64,000 nt of DNA. Origin: Paramacrobiotus metropolitanus (Eukaryota; Tardigrada; Eutardigrada; Parachela; Macrobiotidae). The stretch is from assembly GCF_019649055.1 (NCBI RefSeq), contig NW_026570256.1, forward strand, positions 868,001-932,000, read 5' to 3'. The position numbers were made by a program, and so were the translations under genes. Below the pieces are notes generated by a model. It saw nothing but the letters and a program-made list of their open reading frames with translations. It was not told where the DNA came from and searched no databases. Numbering within the stretch: position 1 is the first letter of the stretch; each line of letters begins with the position of its first letter. Shown one piece after another: positions 11,207 to 23,460 of the stretch.

Positions 11207-11754
11207 GGTGAAGGCTCCGCATACCACCTTTTACCACCGTTGGCTCCTAGTACCACCTTTTGCACACCACTTTTGACTCCGCATACCACCATTTAATTTT
11301 TCTTGCAGCGGTATTATTATGAATTAATAAGGACATCTGGTAAAACCGAATGGTTAAATCCTGGTCTTTTCAAATTACTTCACTAGCCATGTTCGGATAC
11401 CGTGTTTGGTGTACGATGTTCGCAACGTAACGTTATGTACGGATATTACGGGCACACGCTTCCATACAAACAGTACGCATAAACATTTCCCGTGTGTGTT
11501 CGTACTGTTTTTCCATAGCGTCGGTTGCGATACTGAATGCCTTCAAGTTGCCGTCTTTATCCGGCCGGTAAACGGAAAGATTATCATCTTGTTTCTTGAT
11601 GTTAAAAAATTCACTTCTAAAAATTTTAAAAATTAAATGGTGGTATGCGGAGTCAAAAGTGGTGTGCAAAAGGTGGTATTAGGAGCCAAAGGTGGTATGA
11701 AAGGTGGTACTAGGAGCCAACGGTGGTATAAAGGTGGTATGCGGAGCCTTCACC
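11207..11754. mobile_element. MITE with long inverted repeats and 9-bp target duplication
   Basis: The element starts GGTGAAGGCTCCGCATACC and ends with its reverse complement. The terminal repeats run over 100 bp, with one or two small indels. The flanks TAATAAAAA (11198-11206 and 11755-11763) are identical 9-bp direct repeats. Inside each arm the motif TACCACC recurs several times, next to GGCTCC. There is no transposase. Nine-base duplications with long inverted repeats fit Mutator-like (MULE) elements; that assignment is inferred. It lies just past the 3' end of the monooxygenase gene. Confidence 0.8.
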
Positions 11755-11960
11755 TAATAAAAATTATGAAATAATATGATTGTCTACCTATTACCTAATT
11801 GCTTTGTTGGTTAGCGCACGATTGGCGATTTTTTGTTATGTCAATAGTTACACTAGTTCACTTTACAGAGTACTAATTACACTAGTTTTTCTGTTATAAA
11901 TGCCGTTTTCTTTGATACATAGTTTGTACTCGCATAATGATACTTATTAAAGTTCCGGTA

Positions 11961-11996
11961 GTTCACTTTGTATCCATTAATGGATACAAAGTGAAC
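11961..11996. repeat. Perfect 36-bp palindrome
   Basis: Two 18-bp arms with no spacer: GTTCACTTTGTATCCATT followed by its exact reverse complement. It could extrude as a hairpin. Five bases separate it from a second palindrome. Short frames across it are products of the symmetry, not genes. Confidence 0.9.
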
Positions 11997-12001
11997 GGTA
12001 A

Positions 12002-12048
12002 AGAAAAATGCAAAGAAAACGGTAATACCGTTTTCTTTGCATTTTTCT
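12002..12048. repeat. Perfect inverted repeat, 23-bp arms, 1-bp centre
   Basis: The left arm 12002-12024 and right arm 12026-12048 are exact reverse complements around base 12025. Shorter related pieces (GTTCACTTT, CCGTTTTCTTTG) occur at about 11857-11915, so this may be the remnant of a larger foldback element. Confidence 0.9.
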
Positions 12049-12570
12049 GTGCCCTCAGAAACTTTCACGGATCCAGTTTGCATCAAATGCTAAAATTACT
12101 GCGTCAGGTCAGTTTGCGTGATAAGTACAAATACTTCAATGATCTACAGTATCATATACCTACAATTAAAATTAATCTTTCAGTCACTGTTGTTACGCCC
12201 AACTCACTATTTCTGGGAGTGGGAAGTATAAATACAAAATACAGTACAGACCTGTAAAGCATTAAAGACAGATACCTACATTAAACACACAGTATAAAAT
12301 GCAATATTCATAACGTTTATCTAACGATAAGGTGCCTTGCTTTTAAACAACACAACTGAATTTTATGATAGGAGTTCACCCAATCTCAGATTTATCCCAC
12401 TTTTATATCCGTGTTATTGTTAACAGTCGGCATAGGCTTTATTTAAAGTTTAGTAAAATACCAGTGCACAGTTTTCTTTATTCACTATCAGTTATCACTT
12501 ATTACTGCATCATAACACTTGTTATTGCGCGCCATTTCATTCCCACGACTGCTCTTCGTTCTCATGAAAA

Positions 12571-15500
12571 TTACAGCTGAAAGTCAACGGTCAAAGGCAT
12601 CGAGTATGTCCAAGTTGTGGCGATTCGAGCTCCTACACGATCCAGATACTTGTTGAGGACCTCTTGTGCTGGATAGCGAAACAGCTTCCAGTAATCACCG
12701 GTGTTCATTTTTGGATACGATAAGGTGAAATTGAACCGCGATACATCGTCCCTGTAGAAGAGCCAGGATATACGAGATAGTCACAAAAAATACCAAATCT
12801 ATGGCGGAAAGTTCTTGCAATATGATAAATACAAGTGAAATCATCGCCAGCCGCAAAACAATGGTCACGTCTTTAGTGCACAATAATAAAGTCGGTCTTT
12901 TACTCACCCCTCAACCGTGTGGACGTCGTCGTCGCGTCCATTTAAAGTGATGGTCAGTGTGATGTCATCTATCGTTATGGGGTTGGCTTCGGCAAAAGCT
13001 TGTTGGACAGCGGCCATAACGCGATCGGTATTCTGTGTACAGTAAATCAAACTGAGTGTGGTAAGACAGTCTTAGTGATTAATCCGTAAATGGTTGTTAC
13101 AGATCCCCTTAAAACACTTGAGAACAAATCTTGGGTTGCGGAATAAGATATTACGATATGGGATAGCCGATAGAAGAACAGTCATGTTTTTCAGCTAACA
13201 AACATGAAGCTTCTACACGCTACTCTCTTGAAGTTCAGGTTCATGTTAGCAGGTATAAATTTGTGTTAAGTCTTTTCACTCACCAACATTTTTTCTTTCG
13301 ATGTGTAATAACCTTCCTTTACAACTACGTCGTAGCGGGAAGACGTCGGTTCCATAAGTTCAACGGGCAAAATAAACTCTGCTCTTACCGGGCAGTACGG
13401 CTGTGGAATAACAGCAACGCTAGTTTGACAAAGATATTTTTTCATATCTCTTAGCAGTACGCGATCTGTCGGATCCTCCCGGATGAGCTTAAAAACATTC
13501 CCGACGAAATCGCCATCCGATTGCCTTTTGTCTAAGGTAAGCCCTTCTAGCTTAGAGTATATGGTCTGTGCGTAGGAAAGCCGACCATCGAGAACGGCTT
13601 TCTCCTCAAATATGCCGGTGTTGAAGTAGACGAAGAAGTTGACAGCTAGCCCTTCCGGGTCGAAGTTCCAGAGACGCACTTGCACGGATCCTGTTAAAAT
13701 ACTGTAAGTCAGTAGGCATTACATAGCTATTGCAGCTAAATGTTCAATTTGCAGCAGAAAATCAGTGACGTTGGATTCATATTTTTTTGCTCTACCTTTT
13801 CCTTTTAAATCAGTGTCGGCATTGAGACGGTCTGTCATTAATGTTTCCAGTTCTGGTAGCAACTGGATGCTAATCGGCAGATTCGTATACATTCGGAAGG
13901 AATGGGCTCGCATGATGGGGAATTCTGGCAGGTAGGGGATACGATTCCCCTTTCGGCTTTGGGCATCTGGGTCGTATCTGTAGTAGCGGCCCGCGCCATC
14001 TGCTTCCAAGTTGGATACGCCCATTGTTTCTTGATATATCCTTTGCTTGACGGTCGCCACGAAAGAAAACGGCAGAACACTTATTCTGGCAAAAATAACG
14101 CACAACAATAATCCAAGAAAAAGACCGCTCGGTTGTCAAAGACTGCTGTAGTTTATATGAAGTCAGCCTTTACATTTCCCGAAAGGGTATACAATAAATG
14201 AGATTACAGAGCAATGCTTGCTTCAAAGTGTACAATAACCGGCGAGTAATTAATCTACACTAGGCGCAAATCTCAGGACCCTTTCGTTAGTAATACTACG
14301 AAGTTATGAACGTACTCCGAAAATGCGCCATTTGATCTGTTGATGGCTATCGCTGGTTCAAATGGGGCAAAATGCAGTTGTGCATTGCTGGTTCCGTCCT
14401 CGCCACAATTTTGCTCCACTCTATTTCGCAGGATTATAGCCTTTTGATCAGATTGCAACTGATCAGTATCAAAATCCCCGGATGTCGAACTGTTTCCCGC
14501 CGCAAGATAATATGTTGTCGCGGAGGTATGATAAGGGGCGGCATTAGTGAAGACTTTCCCAGTGGCGGGTGTTAAGCCTTTTTCCCCCAGCCGCTGCCAG
14601 AAAGTTTCGGCGGAAGGAGGGGAAATTTTTGGCAGCTCCAGGAACGATAGCTTCTGCGTAGGTTTGAATCTAGGCGTGTAATCACCGGGTGAAGGAAGCT
14701 TATTCGCCGGCAGAATATAGATGACTGACACAACAGGTGACCTTCAATAACATCAACATTTGCACAATACCCTCGCATAACCCAAATTTAAACGAGCGGC
14801 TTGGAGAGCTTTACCCGGTGCTAGTAAAATCATCCCACGTATCCCCCAGTTTTACGATTTGAACGCGTTTCGCAGTCAAATTGCTTTTTTCTGGTAAAAT
14901 CACAAAGCGGTGAATACTACTTTGAGGTTAAAAATCTAATGCCATTCAAAAACATTGGACTTTCGAAAATCATCGAAATCACGGTTTATTGCTATAGTTA
15001 CCGAAACTGGGTGACCAGGCGTATGTTAGTGCTTCTTCGAGTTCCGGAACGCTCAGGTTATTTTGTGGCAGGGCAACCCGATGGAGACCGATAAACTTCG
15101 AAATGTTAAGGAATTCTTTATACTGCATTGCAGGGATGTCCCGCTTGGGTCGTGAGTAGAATGCCAGAGGTTCATATCCGCGCAGAAAAAATGCATAAGC
15201 GCGCCGCTTTTGGACATTTTCGCTGTCGTCAGCGCCTGTGTTGTTGGTGTCGAAAACGTCATATCGTGAACCGTTTGAGCAAAGACTAACTGTCGCTGCG
15301 TAGGTTTCGTGATCACCTACTGCAGAAAAAAAGCCATTTAAAATCGCTATTTTCGCCATTAAAAATCGCTATTTTCGCCATTAAAAATCGCTTTCAGCCA
15401 ATTAATGGCAAACAATATTTAACGCATGTGAAACTGTTTTCGGTCAGTGACGTGGCAGTATATTGACTTGCAATACATCGCCTACGTAAAATAATTTGAG

Positions 15501-15644
15501 GAGTAAGAACTTACATGGTTCGGTTAGTCGGTGCAATCTCGTATCGTCTGGATATGGATTTGCAATGGTATTGACAGCCCTGATATGGCTTTCCGATCGG
15601 CTGAAAGTTGAAGATAACATAAAAATTAGAAAAATGATAATCAT
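12571..15644 (-). CDS. Family copy B: secreted SEA-like-repeat protein
   Basis: Eight exons, apparently intact: 15644-15515, 15319-15002, about 14893-14818, 14742-14330, 14095-13799, 13690-13284, 13033-12909 and 12751-12571 (exon edges by analogy with copy C). The signal peptide is MIIIFLIFMLSSTFS. Conserved Cys sit in exon 2 (SLCSN), exon 4 (NCGED) and exon 6 (YLCQ, YCPV). Exon 5 ends PISIQLLPELETLMTDRLN and exon 6 begins VRLWNFDPEGLAVNFFVYF, the pair I read as the second half of an SEA-like fold. Exon 8 has SRFNFTLSYPKMN, then YWKLFRYP, and ends without a membrane anchor. It is probably a secreted glycoprotein of unknown role. It is closest to copy C, so B and C look like a recent tandem pair. 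Confidence 0.75.
15330..15395. repeat. Short tandem repeat in intron 1 of copy B
   Basis: The unit AAAAATCGCTATTTTCGCC with a short linker is repeated about two and a half times just upstream of exon 2. It has no evident function. Confidence 0.75.
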
Positions 15645-16629
15645 GACGTCAGTGGTAGTGTTGTAGGCTTCTGCCTTCGATTACAGTAAAAGCGCGTTAT
15701 AACAGCTACTCTGTGTAAAATGAAGGCAGAATTTGATCAAAGTCGTTTTCCCTTGGTCGATGTGATCTGCCGTATAAAATCGTTTTGTTGTCGACACAAT
15801 GAGTCGCCAACTTTGCACCGTGTTAAGGCACGAGGAAAAACAGGTTTACCAGCACAAATTGGACCCAACGCTTGCACTGCTTATCAGATTTAACAGTGCA
15901 ATAAAGGAAGTCTCAGTAATGCATATATCACCCACAGGCTTAATAAATTTCCTCTTATTTAATTTTTCCTCATAACGAAAGGAACGTCAACCAGGATATA
16001 ACCGCTTTAAATCAAGGTTAAAGAGATAAATCAGCACAACCATAATGATCCTTCTAATTACAGCTACGACTGTCTAGACTGAGAGCGCAGTAAACAAGCT
16101 AAAATGGCTAGTTAAACAGCAAAACAAAACGCAGCCTTCAAAAAACCCAGGTCAAACTGTCCTGATTTATCTTTACTGAGCTTACTGTTACCTTAGCTTT
16201 ACTGAGCTCTAGGGGACAACTTAGTCACACAGATCGGTTAGTATCATAAGCTCACAATTTAGAGTTTTTGGTGATAATCGGTAAAATCCAGTAGTAATTC
16301 GGAAGAAATGTGGTGATAGACGAACATGATTTAAGTAAAACTTAAGCTGTAGTATTAGATAGATCACGGTAGCATACGGTAATCGTGTAACTGTTCAGTG
16401 AGTGTGCGCATGCAGTAAAGCAATCGCCCGGTCGGATTCCGTGATTTACGTACGTGAGTAAAAGTGCTAAATTTACTGATCGATCTCGACGTGAGCAAAA
16501 GTGAAAGTAACAGTGGGCACATAAAATCCATCATTAATTTTAGAGTTATGCCGACAGTAATACCAGAACTGCTATGGTACTCTGTACTGGCGAGACATTT
16601 CATCCACCATGACAACTGTTCATCAGAAG
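15645..16629. other. Intergenic region between copies B and C
   Basis: About 1 kb, AT-rich, with no convincing frame. It holds the presumed promoter of copy B. I did not find the TTCCGGTTAT box that precedes copies D, E, F, G and I. Confidence 0.4.
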
Positions 16630-19586
16630 TTAAAGCTGATTGTCCATGGTCAAAGGCATCGAATATGTCCATGTGGTGGCGATTCGGGCCCCTGCACGGT
16701 CGAGATACTTGTTGAAGACCTGTTGTGTTGGATAGCGCCACAACTTCCAGTAAGCGCTGGTGTTCATTTTCGGATACGACAAGGTGAAATTAAATCTCGA
16801 TGCATCGTTCCTGCAAACGATCAAGGATATACAAGGTGGCGCGCTCGTAGGTACATCGTGCGTTGCTACCAAATTATCAAATCTACAGCGGAAAATTTTG
16901 AAATGTAACGACTATAGGCGAACTTACGAATATCGCCAGTTGCAAAACAATGGCGAATTTCAGTCGTCCGTAGTAATAGGGCACTCACCCGTCAACCGTG
17001 TGGACGTCGTCGTCACGTCCATTTAAAGTGATGGTCAGTGTGATGTCGTCCATCGTTAAGGGATTCATTTCAGCAAAAGCTTGTTGGACTGCGGCCATAA
17101 TGCGATCGGAATTCTGTGCAAAATAAAACAAGCTCAGGGTGGTTAGATACCTATCGTGTTAAGATATAATACGAAAATTCTTTTTCGCCGTAGAAAGGAC
17201 CCAGTCTATAGGCGTTGCTTTTTTGTTCCGTCACGTCGACATGTATAAGCTGCGGTTGTGACGGTAACCCACTTACCAGCATCTTTTCTTTCGAACTATA
17301 ATATCCATCCCTATCTTTTACATCGAAGCGCGAAGCCGACCCTTCCGCTGACTCAATGGGCAGAATAAACTCTTCCGTCACGGGACAGTATGATTGTGGG
17401 ATAACCGCCAGTTCTTGTTGACAAAGGCGTACAACGGAATGTCTAAGCAGTGCCCGATCGGCCGGAGGCTCCCTCATCAGCCTGTAGACATTCCTGGTAG
17501 AATCGCCATCGGAACTCCTTTTATCTAGGATAAGCCCGTCTAATTTAGAATAAATGGTCTGCGCATAGGACAGTCGACCATCCAGGATAGCCCTATCTTC
17601 AAATATGCCGGTGTTGAAGTAGACGAAAAAGTTGATAGTCAGCCCTTCCGGGTCGAAATTCCACAGACGCACCTGCACGAAGCCTGTGATAATAATACCG
17701 CTGTTAGCTGACAACGCTTTAATTTGAGTTGCCTAATCTGTGTTGCAAAGATAATTATTTGTGCTACCTCTTCCTCTCAAATTCGTGTCGGCATTGAGGC
17801 AGGCTGTCATTGGTCCTTCCAGTTCCGGTAACAGCTGGATGCTCATGGGTCGATCCGTGTACATTCGAAAGGAATACATTCGCATCAGCGGAAATTTTGG
17901 CAGGTAAGGTAGGTTGTACCAATGTCGGCTTTGTGGATCTGGGTGGTATATGTAATAGCGGTCCCGGCCATCGATTTCCAGGTTGGTTATACCCATATTT
18001 AATTCTTGATAAATCTTTTGCTTCACGGTCGCCACAAAGGAAAATGGCAGAACGCTTATTCTGGTAAGGTAAAATACACGCATGACAGTAATCAAAGGAA
18101 TGAACCATCTAATCGCGTAAATTGGTATTTATTGTTACTGACCGCTGCCGCTTTACAAGAGCAAAATAATTTAAGTAGGCAAAAATTCAGTACGAAGTAT
18201 ATCATGTACACCCAGTAGCACTGTAAGTAACGTATACGAGTACAATACTCTTATTCACGAAGCAATTCCGAACAATCCGTTAATAAGTTACTAATAATGT
18301 TAACTTACTCAGAAAATGCGCCATTAGATCTGTTGATGGCTATGGCCGGTTCAAACGGGGCAAAATGCAGTTGCACATTGCTGGTTCCATCCTCGTCACA
18401 CCCTGCCCCTATTCTGTTTCGCAGAACTATAGCCTTTAGATCAGCCTGTAATTGGTCAGTATTAAAAACGCCTGACGTCGAAGTGTTTCCCGCCCTGAGG
18501 TAAAAAAATGTCCGGTAAGCATCAGAAGGGACGTTGTTGATAAAAATTTTCCCCTTAATTGGTGCTAAGCCCTTTTCTCTCAACCGTTGCCAGAAAATTT
18601 CGTTAGAAGGAGGTACAATTTTCGGCAGCTCCAGATACGACTGCTTCTGAGCCGGGTAATCTCCGGAAGACGGAAGGTTATTTACCGGCAGAATGTAGTT
18701 GACCGTTATAAGAGGTGACCTTCAAATGATAATGACATTTACACCCTAACATTGCGTGCATCGTAAACTTGACCAAGAAAATTTGACAGCCGATTGGCAG
18801 TTTACCCGTCAATAGTAAAATCATCCCATGTGTCGCCCAATTTCACGATCTGGACGCGCTTCGCGGTCCAGTTGCTATTTTCTGAGGAAAAGACAAACGT
18901 TGAGAAATTTACCGTGAATTTTACTTTCCATCTATCATCCTGCTAACATCCGAAGGAGAAGGTATTTTAAACTGTTGCAATATGTGGCTACATTACCGAA
19001 GCTGGGCGACCAGGCGTATGCCAAAGCTTCTTCGAGTTCCGGGACGCTCAGGTTATTTTGTGCCAATGCAACCCGATGGAAACCGACAAACTGGGGAATG
19101 TTTAGGAATTCTTTGTACTGGATTGCAGGGATGTCCCGCTTGGGTCGCGCATAGAATGCCAGGGGCTCATGGCCGCGTAGGAAATACGCGTAAACACGGT
19201 GCTTTCCTATTTCACGGTCATCGCTTGTACGGTTGGAGTCGAAGACGTCATACTGCGAGCCGTTTGTGCAGAGACTCACCGTCGCCGTGAACGTCTCGTG
19301 GTCAGCTACTGCAGGGAAAATGCGGCCTTAAGAGAGTATTTACAAAACCAACAGTGGCAACAGTTACATATGTCTTATTAATGTGGGATATGTTGCAGTC
19401 ATATCATGATTATTGGTACCCAGAACACCTTCCAATCTGAAAAGATAATACGCATTTACATGGTTGGGTCAGTGGGTGCCATCTTGTATCGTTTGGATAT
19501 GGATTTCCAAAGAGATTGACAGCTTTGATATGGCTTTCTGATCGGCAAAGAATAACGGACAGCGAAAAAATCAGAAAGTGAATCAT
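16630..19586 (-). CDS. Family copy C: secreted SEA-like-repeat protein (643 aa, reference copy)
   Basis: Eight exons fit one frame exactly: 19586-19460, 19308-18997, 18881-18806, 18719-18309, 18060-17768, 17683-17277, 17113-16989, 16810-16630 (1932 nt including stop; phases 1,1,2,2,1,0,2). The signal peptide is MIHFLIFSLSVILCRS. Units follow a recurring plan. A helix (PELEEALAYAWSP; LPELEGPMTACLN; AAVQQAFAEMNP) is followed by a strand with V/I alternation and, across an exon junction, an F-rich strand (ISVLPFSFVATVK; LWNFDPEGLTINFFVYF; SRFNFTLSYPKMN). This resembles tandem SEA domains, but that is inference. Four or so conserved Cys and many NxS/T sites fit an extracellular role. No membrane segment follows the signal. 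The function is unknown. Confidence 0.8.
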
Positions 19587-20834
19587 GGCAGTATAAGTCT
19601 AACTGTCTTAGCAAGGATTCCAGTGGAAATACGGCAAGCTAACGTTGAAATAACCGTTTTCGCGTGGTCGGTGTGATAGATATACTGTACTCTGTACATT
19701 GAGAAGGTATGATATCGTGCTTGCGCTGTGGTTATAAACTTCCCTTTTATTTACAGCGTTTTATAGCCAGCGTTTGCAACTGCAAACTCAAGAAGTGTAA
19801 CAAGTCTACAACAGCCAAAACTGGGCCCAACCCGTTGGATTATTTAATCAGATTTAAGAGTACAATCAAAGCTCTATCGTGAAGTTGCCACCCGCAGCGT
19901 CATAGTGAGCGAGTAACTAAGTAGTTGCATAAATACCCGAATAAATTGTTTCTCTTATTTCATTCTCCTTCGTAAAACTAGGAGCGGTAACCAGAATGTC
20001 TACCGTGCATTAATCAGCGTTGAAAAGTGTAATGCTAATAACCATTGTACGAGCAATATTCTGTTATGTATATACAACATGTGATTATGCAGCTCATGCC
20101 TGCCCTATCCTAGCGAAATAAACTTAGCATCAGTCATTCCGGCAAGTATTTTGGACTGGATGGACAGTATAGCTTGAGCTTCATTCTAGAACAGGTTATT
20201 TTATTTTCAGACCACCCGCGCCGCATGACCGGATGAAAATCACCGTACAGCCAGTGGCTGCATTGTGTTTCGGGTGATCGTAACAGAAACTCAACAGCGT
20301 TTGCTGCCCGGGTTGATTTTTCTTGCTTTTTAACTTTATCTTTGTGTTTATCGTCGTCAAAAGCTTAATTGTCTTACTGGCCATTGACAAACGCTGGTTT
20401 GAACGTATTGGCCGTTGATTAGCCTTTATAAATTACCGTCAACACATTGAAATGACTGGACTTCGTGTTGTTCCTTTACTGTGCACAGAGCAAATTCCCT
20501 GGGAACTGACATATTTCACAAGAATTTGGCAGATCGGTGTATTTTACAGTAGTTCACTAGTCTGTTGGATGACCACGTTAACTGTTTTACTGAAAATCCT
20601 GTAAAATGATTTTAAGGTGGCATGCGAGTAGACTTCCGAGTTAGTTACATAAGTATAAAGATTTTTAATAACATAACCTAGGCCCACAACATTCTATGAC
20701 CCTCTTAAACAAAGCATTCTATGCTGGCTAACCAGAGGTCACCAGACTTCTGAGAAAAGTATTTTTTCATTGATGATATAATATTTTATCGCCAAGGCGA
20801 AATTCTCACGGAACAAGTAGCTAGGATTGACGGG
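19587..20834. other. Intergenic region between copies C and D
   Basis: About 1.2 kb. Short frames only (for example 20196-20390), without recognisable domains. It presumably includes the promoter of copy C. No repeats of note. Confidence 0.4.
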
Positions 20835-23185
20835 CTAAAGCAGATCATCGGATGCAGGCACCGCGACTGTCCACGTGTGGGCAACTTTAGAGTCTGCAAC
20901 ACTTTGCAAAGCTGCGTTTAGCTCATCATATGATGGATAGCGCCACAGTTTCCAGTACACTCCGCTCTTCATCTCTGGATACGACAGGGCAAAACTAAAC
21001 CTGGAAGCGTCCCGCCTGTGCAGGAAAAGCAGACACAATTATTACTATATTTAATAACCAACGATTTGTGGTACTTGTTGAAATAGCCGGGGAAACGTCA
21101 GCAAACCGAAATTAATTAGGAAATACTATATGTAGGTACGTCTGCTGTGTGAGTGTGTGTAGCTTACTCTGTGGTTGTCTGGAAATTGTCATCACGTTCA
21201 ATCAGGGTTATGGTCAGCGTGATATTATCCATTATTACAGGATTTGCGATGGCAAAAGCTTGCTGCACTGCATCCAAAATTTTTTCCGATTTCTACGAAG
21301 AAACGGTTTCTTATATTGTAGCTCTTGTTATAAGGTAGTGGCTATTTAAACTAAATGATGCAACTGATGACGGTGCCCATAGCACCAGACTTCCACGGTA
21401 CTGTGCGCACAAGTATCGGAAACTCAAAGTTCGGCTTTATTAAGGTTTTCAAGTACTACCGCACCACAACTTCAATATGGCAAATTCTGTCTATTAAAGA
21501 GTTCTGTGCAGTTACGGGGACACAACTAAAATGTCCGGGAGGGCGTTTTTGCCGGTTGCACTCGCGTATTGCTGGTATTATTGGGTTTCCTCAGTCGGGC
21601 AAATAAATTTACAGCTTACCGGCCGCCATTTTATAAGTGTATCCTCCCTTCGGAAGTTGGATGACCGTTCTACGAACAAAGTGAATGTCATTTTGGAGGA
21701 CACGGCTGTTCTTCTGCCGGTAAGGAAAGCCACTTATTCTCTCCTTCGCACGTTGTTGGGCAACCTCCATCATATCGGCCTTCAACTGGTCCGTGTCGAA
21801 AAAGCCGTATGTTGAGTTTTTCGCTAGATAGACATGTTCCAGGACGGAGGTCGTGTAAAAAACGGGACCATCGTATACTGGCAAACTCTTATTCTGCAAA
21901 CGCTGGATAAAATCGCTGACAGATGGTGGAACAATTTGGGTCAACTCGTGGTTTGTGGAGTTGCGATCGTATAACCAGGGATACCGCGGAAGACCCTTGG
22001 AGAAATTCGCCGGCGAGTAGATAGTTGACACCGGTAGCGTATAGCGAATCTGCATCAACGGAGACCTACGAAATAACAAACGATTTATTCTGATGTGAAA
22101 AAAGATGAAGCCATAACGTATGGTTACCCGTTTGACGAAAAATATGTGGTTCCATTATCAATTTCCAGGATTTCAGCACGCGTCGCTGACCAGTTGGCGT
22201 TTTCTAACATACACGTTCATTGTAAATATTACCGGATTCACTAATATTGAGGCAATCTTACCAAGACTAGGTAGCCAAGCGTAGGTAAGAGCATTTTGCA
22301 GCTCGGTTACTGTTCGGTTATTAATCAGCAGCGTGACCAGGTGCTGACTCATAGATTCCTTCAGTTCCAGGAATGTTCGAAAAAGCTGCATGAGAAAGTC
22401 AGGCCGTACATTGAAGCTTGTGCTGTTCATCCCACGTAAGCCACGAAGGTCAAGGTAACGTCGTATGCCTTGCGTTTCATTGAATCTTTTCGCGTCCGAC
22501 ACATTGGGGCATAGACTCAGTGTTCCTGGCAGGGTTTCGTTTTCTCCTAAAATACAAAAATAGTTTGTATAAGCAAAGCCATATTTCCGTATATACAGTA
22601 TAAGTGCTGGGCCGGAATGTATCAAGACCGACAACAGTCGAAGCACCGGTAATTTTTATGCTCCGGGTGGCTGCGCAACAGCGCTATAAACATTATTGGA
22701 CGTATAATCAATTTTATTTGCACGGAGCGTAATAAGGTTCCACAGTTAAGAAGATCGTGATAGCAGGTGTGTCTGATCATGATAGATCGTGCACGTGATA
22801 GTCTGTCTGTCGCCACGAAGTTTGCCCGTAACAAAAGTAAATCTACTACAACACGTTCCACGGGTCCTGCACCATTCTCAAGTGTTACTCAAAATGGCTT
22901 GCTTCAGAAACTGGACTACGTAAATAACCATGCGCCAGCAGTATTGACCTTACAACATAAATGTCTCCGTCGTTTGCAATGGGCATTGAGCTAGAAACAC
23001 CTACCTAAGTCCCTGATCCAGCTTGGCCTCCTCGTCTTATTAAGGAGTGGGCTTGCAATCCCATCAACAGTTTGGATAGGAGTCGAGAATGTGGCTGGAA
23101 TAACAATTAGTACCGAAAGAAGAATCACTGCCGCGCACTTTGGCCAGCCACAAAATTTGGTCAAGTATTCTAGCAAGTTACCCAT
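20835..23185 (-). pseudogene. Family copy D: internally deleted (exon 4 fused to exon 6)
   Basis: Exon 1 (23185 to about 23006; signal peptide with AAVILLSVLIVIPATFS), exon 2 (about 22548-22263), exon 3 (about 22205-22130) and the first part of exon 4 (from about 22066; RYTLPVSTIYSPANFS, then FFDTDQLKADMMEVAQQ) are family-like. At about 21746 the sequence passes into the middle of exon 6 (NKWLSLPAEEQPCPPK) in another frame. The end of exon 4, all of exon 5 and the start of exon 6 are missing, roughly 1.3 kb relative to copy C. A further shift follows CPPK (about 21690). Exon 7 (about 21285-21168) and exon 8 (about 21020-20835; SRFSFALSYPEMKSG) are intact. A truncated product is possible through the fused frame, but a full protein is not. 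Confidence 0.75.
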
Positions 23186-23329
23186 TTTTCCTTGAAATTC
23201 AGTAGTCTTCGCGTTACCGGTATTTTAACAAATTGCAGGACGTAACATGGTTTTATATTAATACTCGTGTATGCATCCGTTCAGAGTCCGCCATTTGCGC
23301 CGGAAGAAATGTCTGTTACACGTTGTCAG

Positions 23330-23460
23330 TTCCGGTTATCCTGGCAGTGCAACTCATTTATAGAGTATTAACATTTAGTGACTATGCTCTGCGAATCATT
23401 TGAAAACTACTAGCAGACAACTGAATCACTATTGCTGGAACACTTTTCGGTTTCCGGAAC
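23330..23460 (-). promoter_or_regulatory. Shared upstream boxes of copy D
   Basis: TTCCGGTTAT at 23330-23339 (145 bp before the ATG) and TTTCCGGAAC at 23451-23460 (266 bp before). Both lie in a block that aligns with the regions upstream of copies E, G and I at the same distances. The core TTCCGGAA resembles ETS or STAT-type sites; the binding protein is unknown. Confidence 0.55.

Noticed and set aside
11877-12257. Two similar short ORFs on opposite strands
   Set aside because: They share sequence only because they cross perfect palindromes; no domain or splice context supports them.
16364-17026. ORFs of 80-125 aa around exons 7-8 of copy C
   Set aside because: Wrong frame or strand relative to the family exons.
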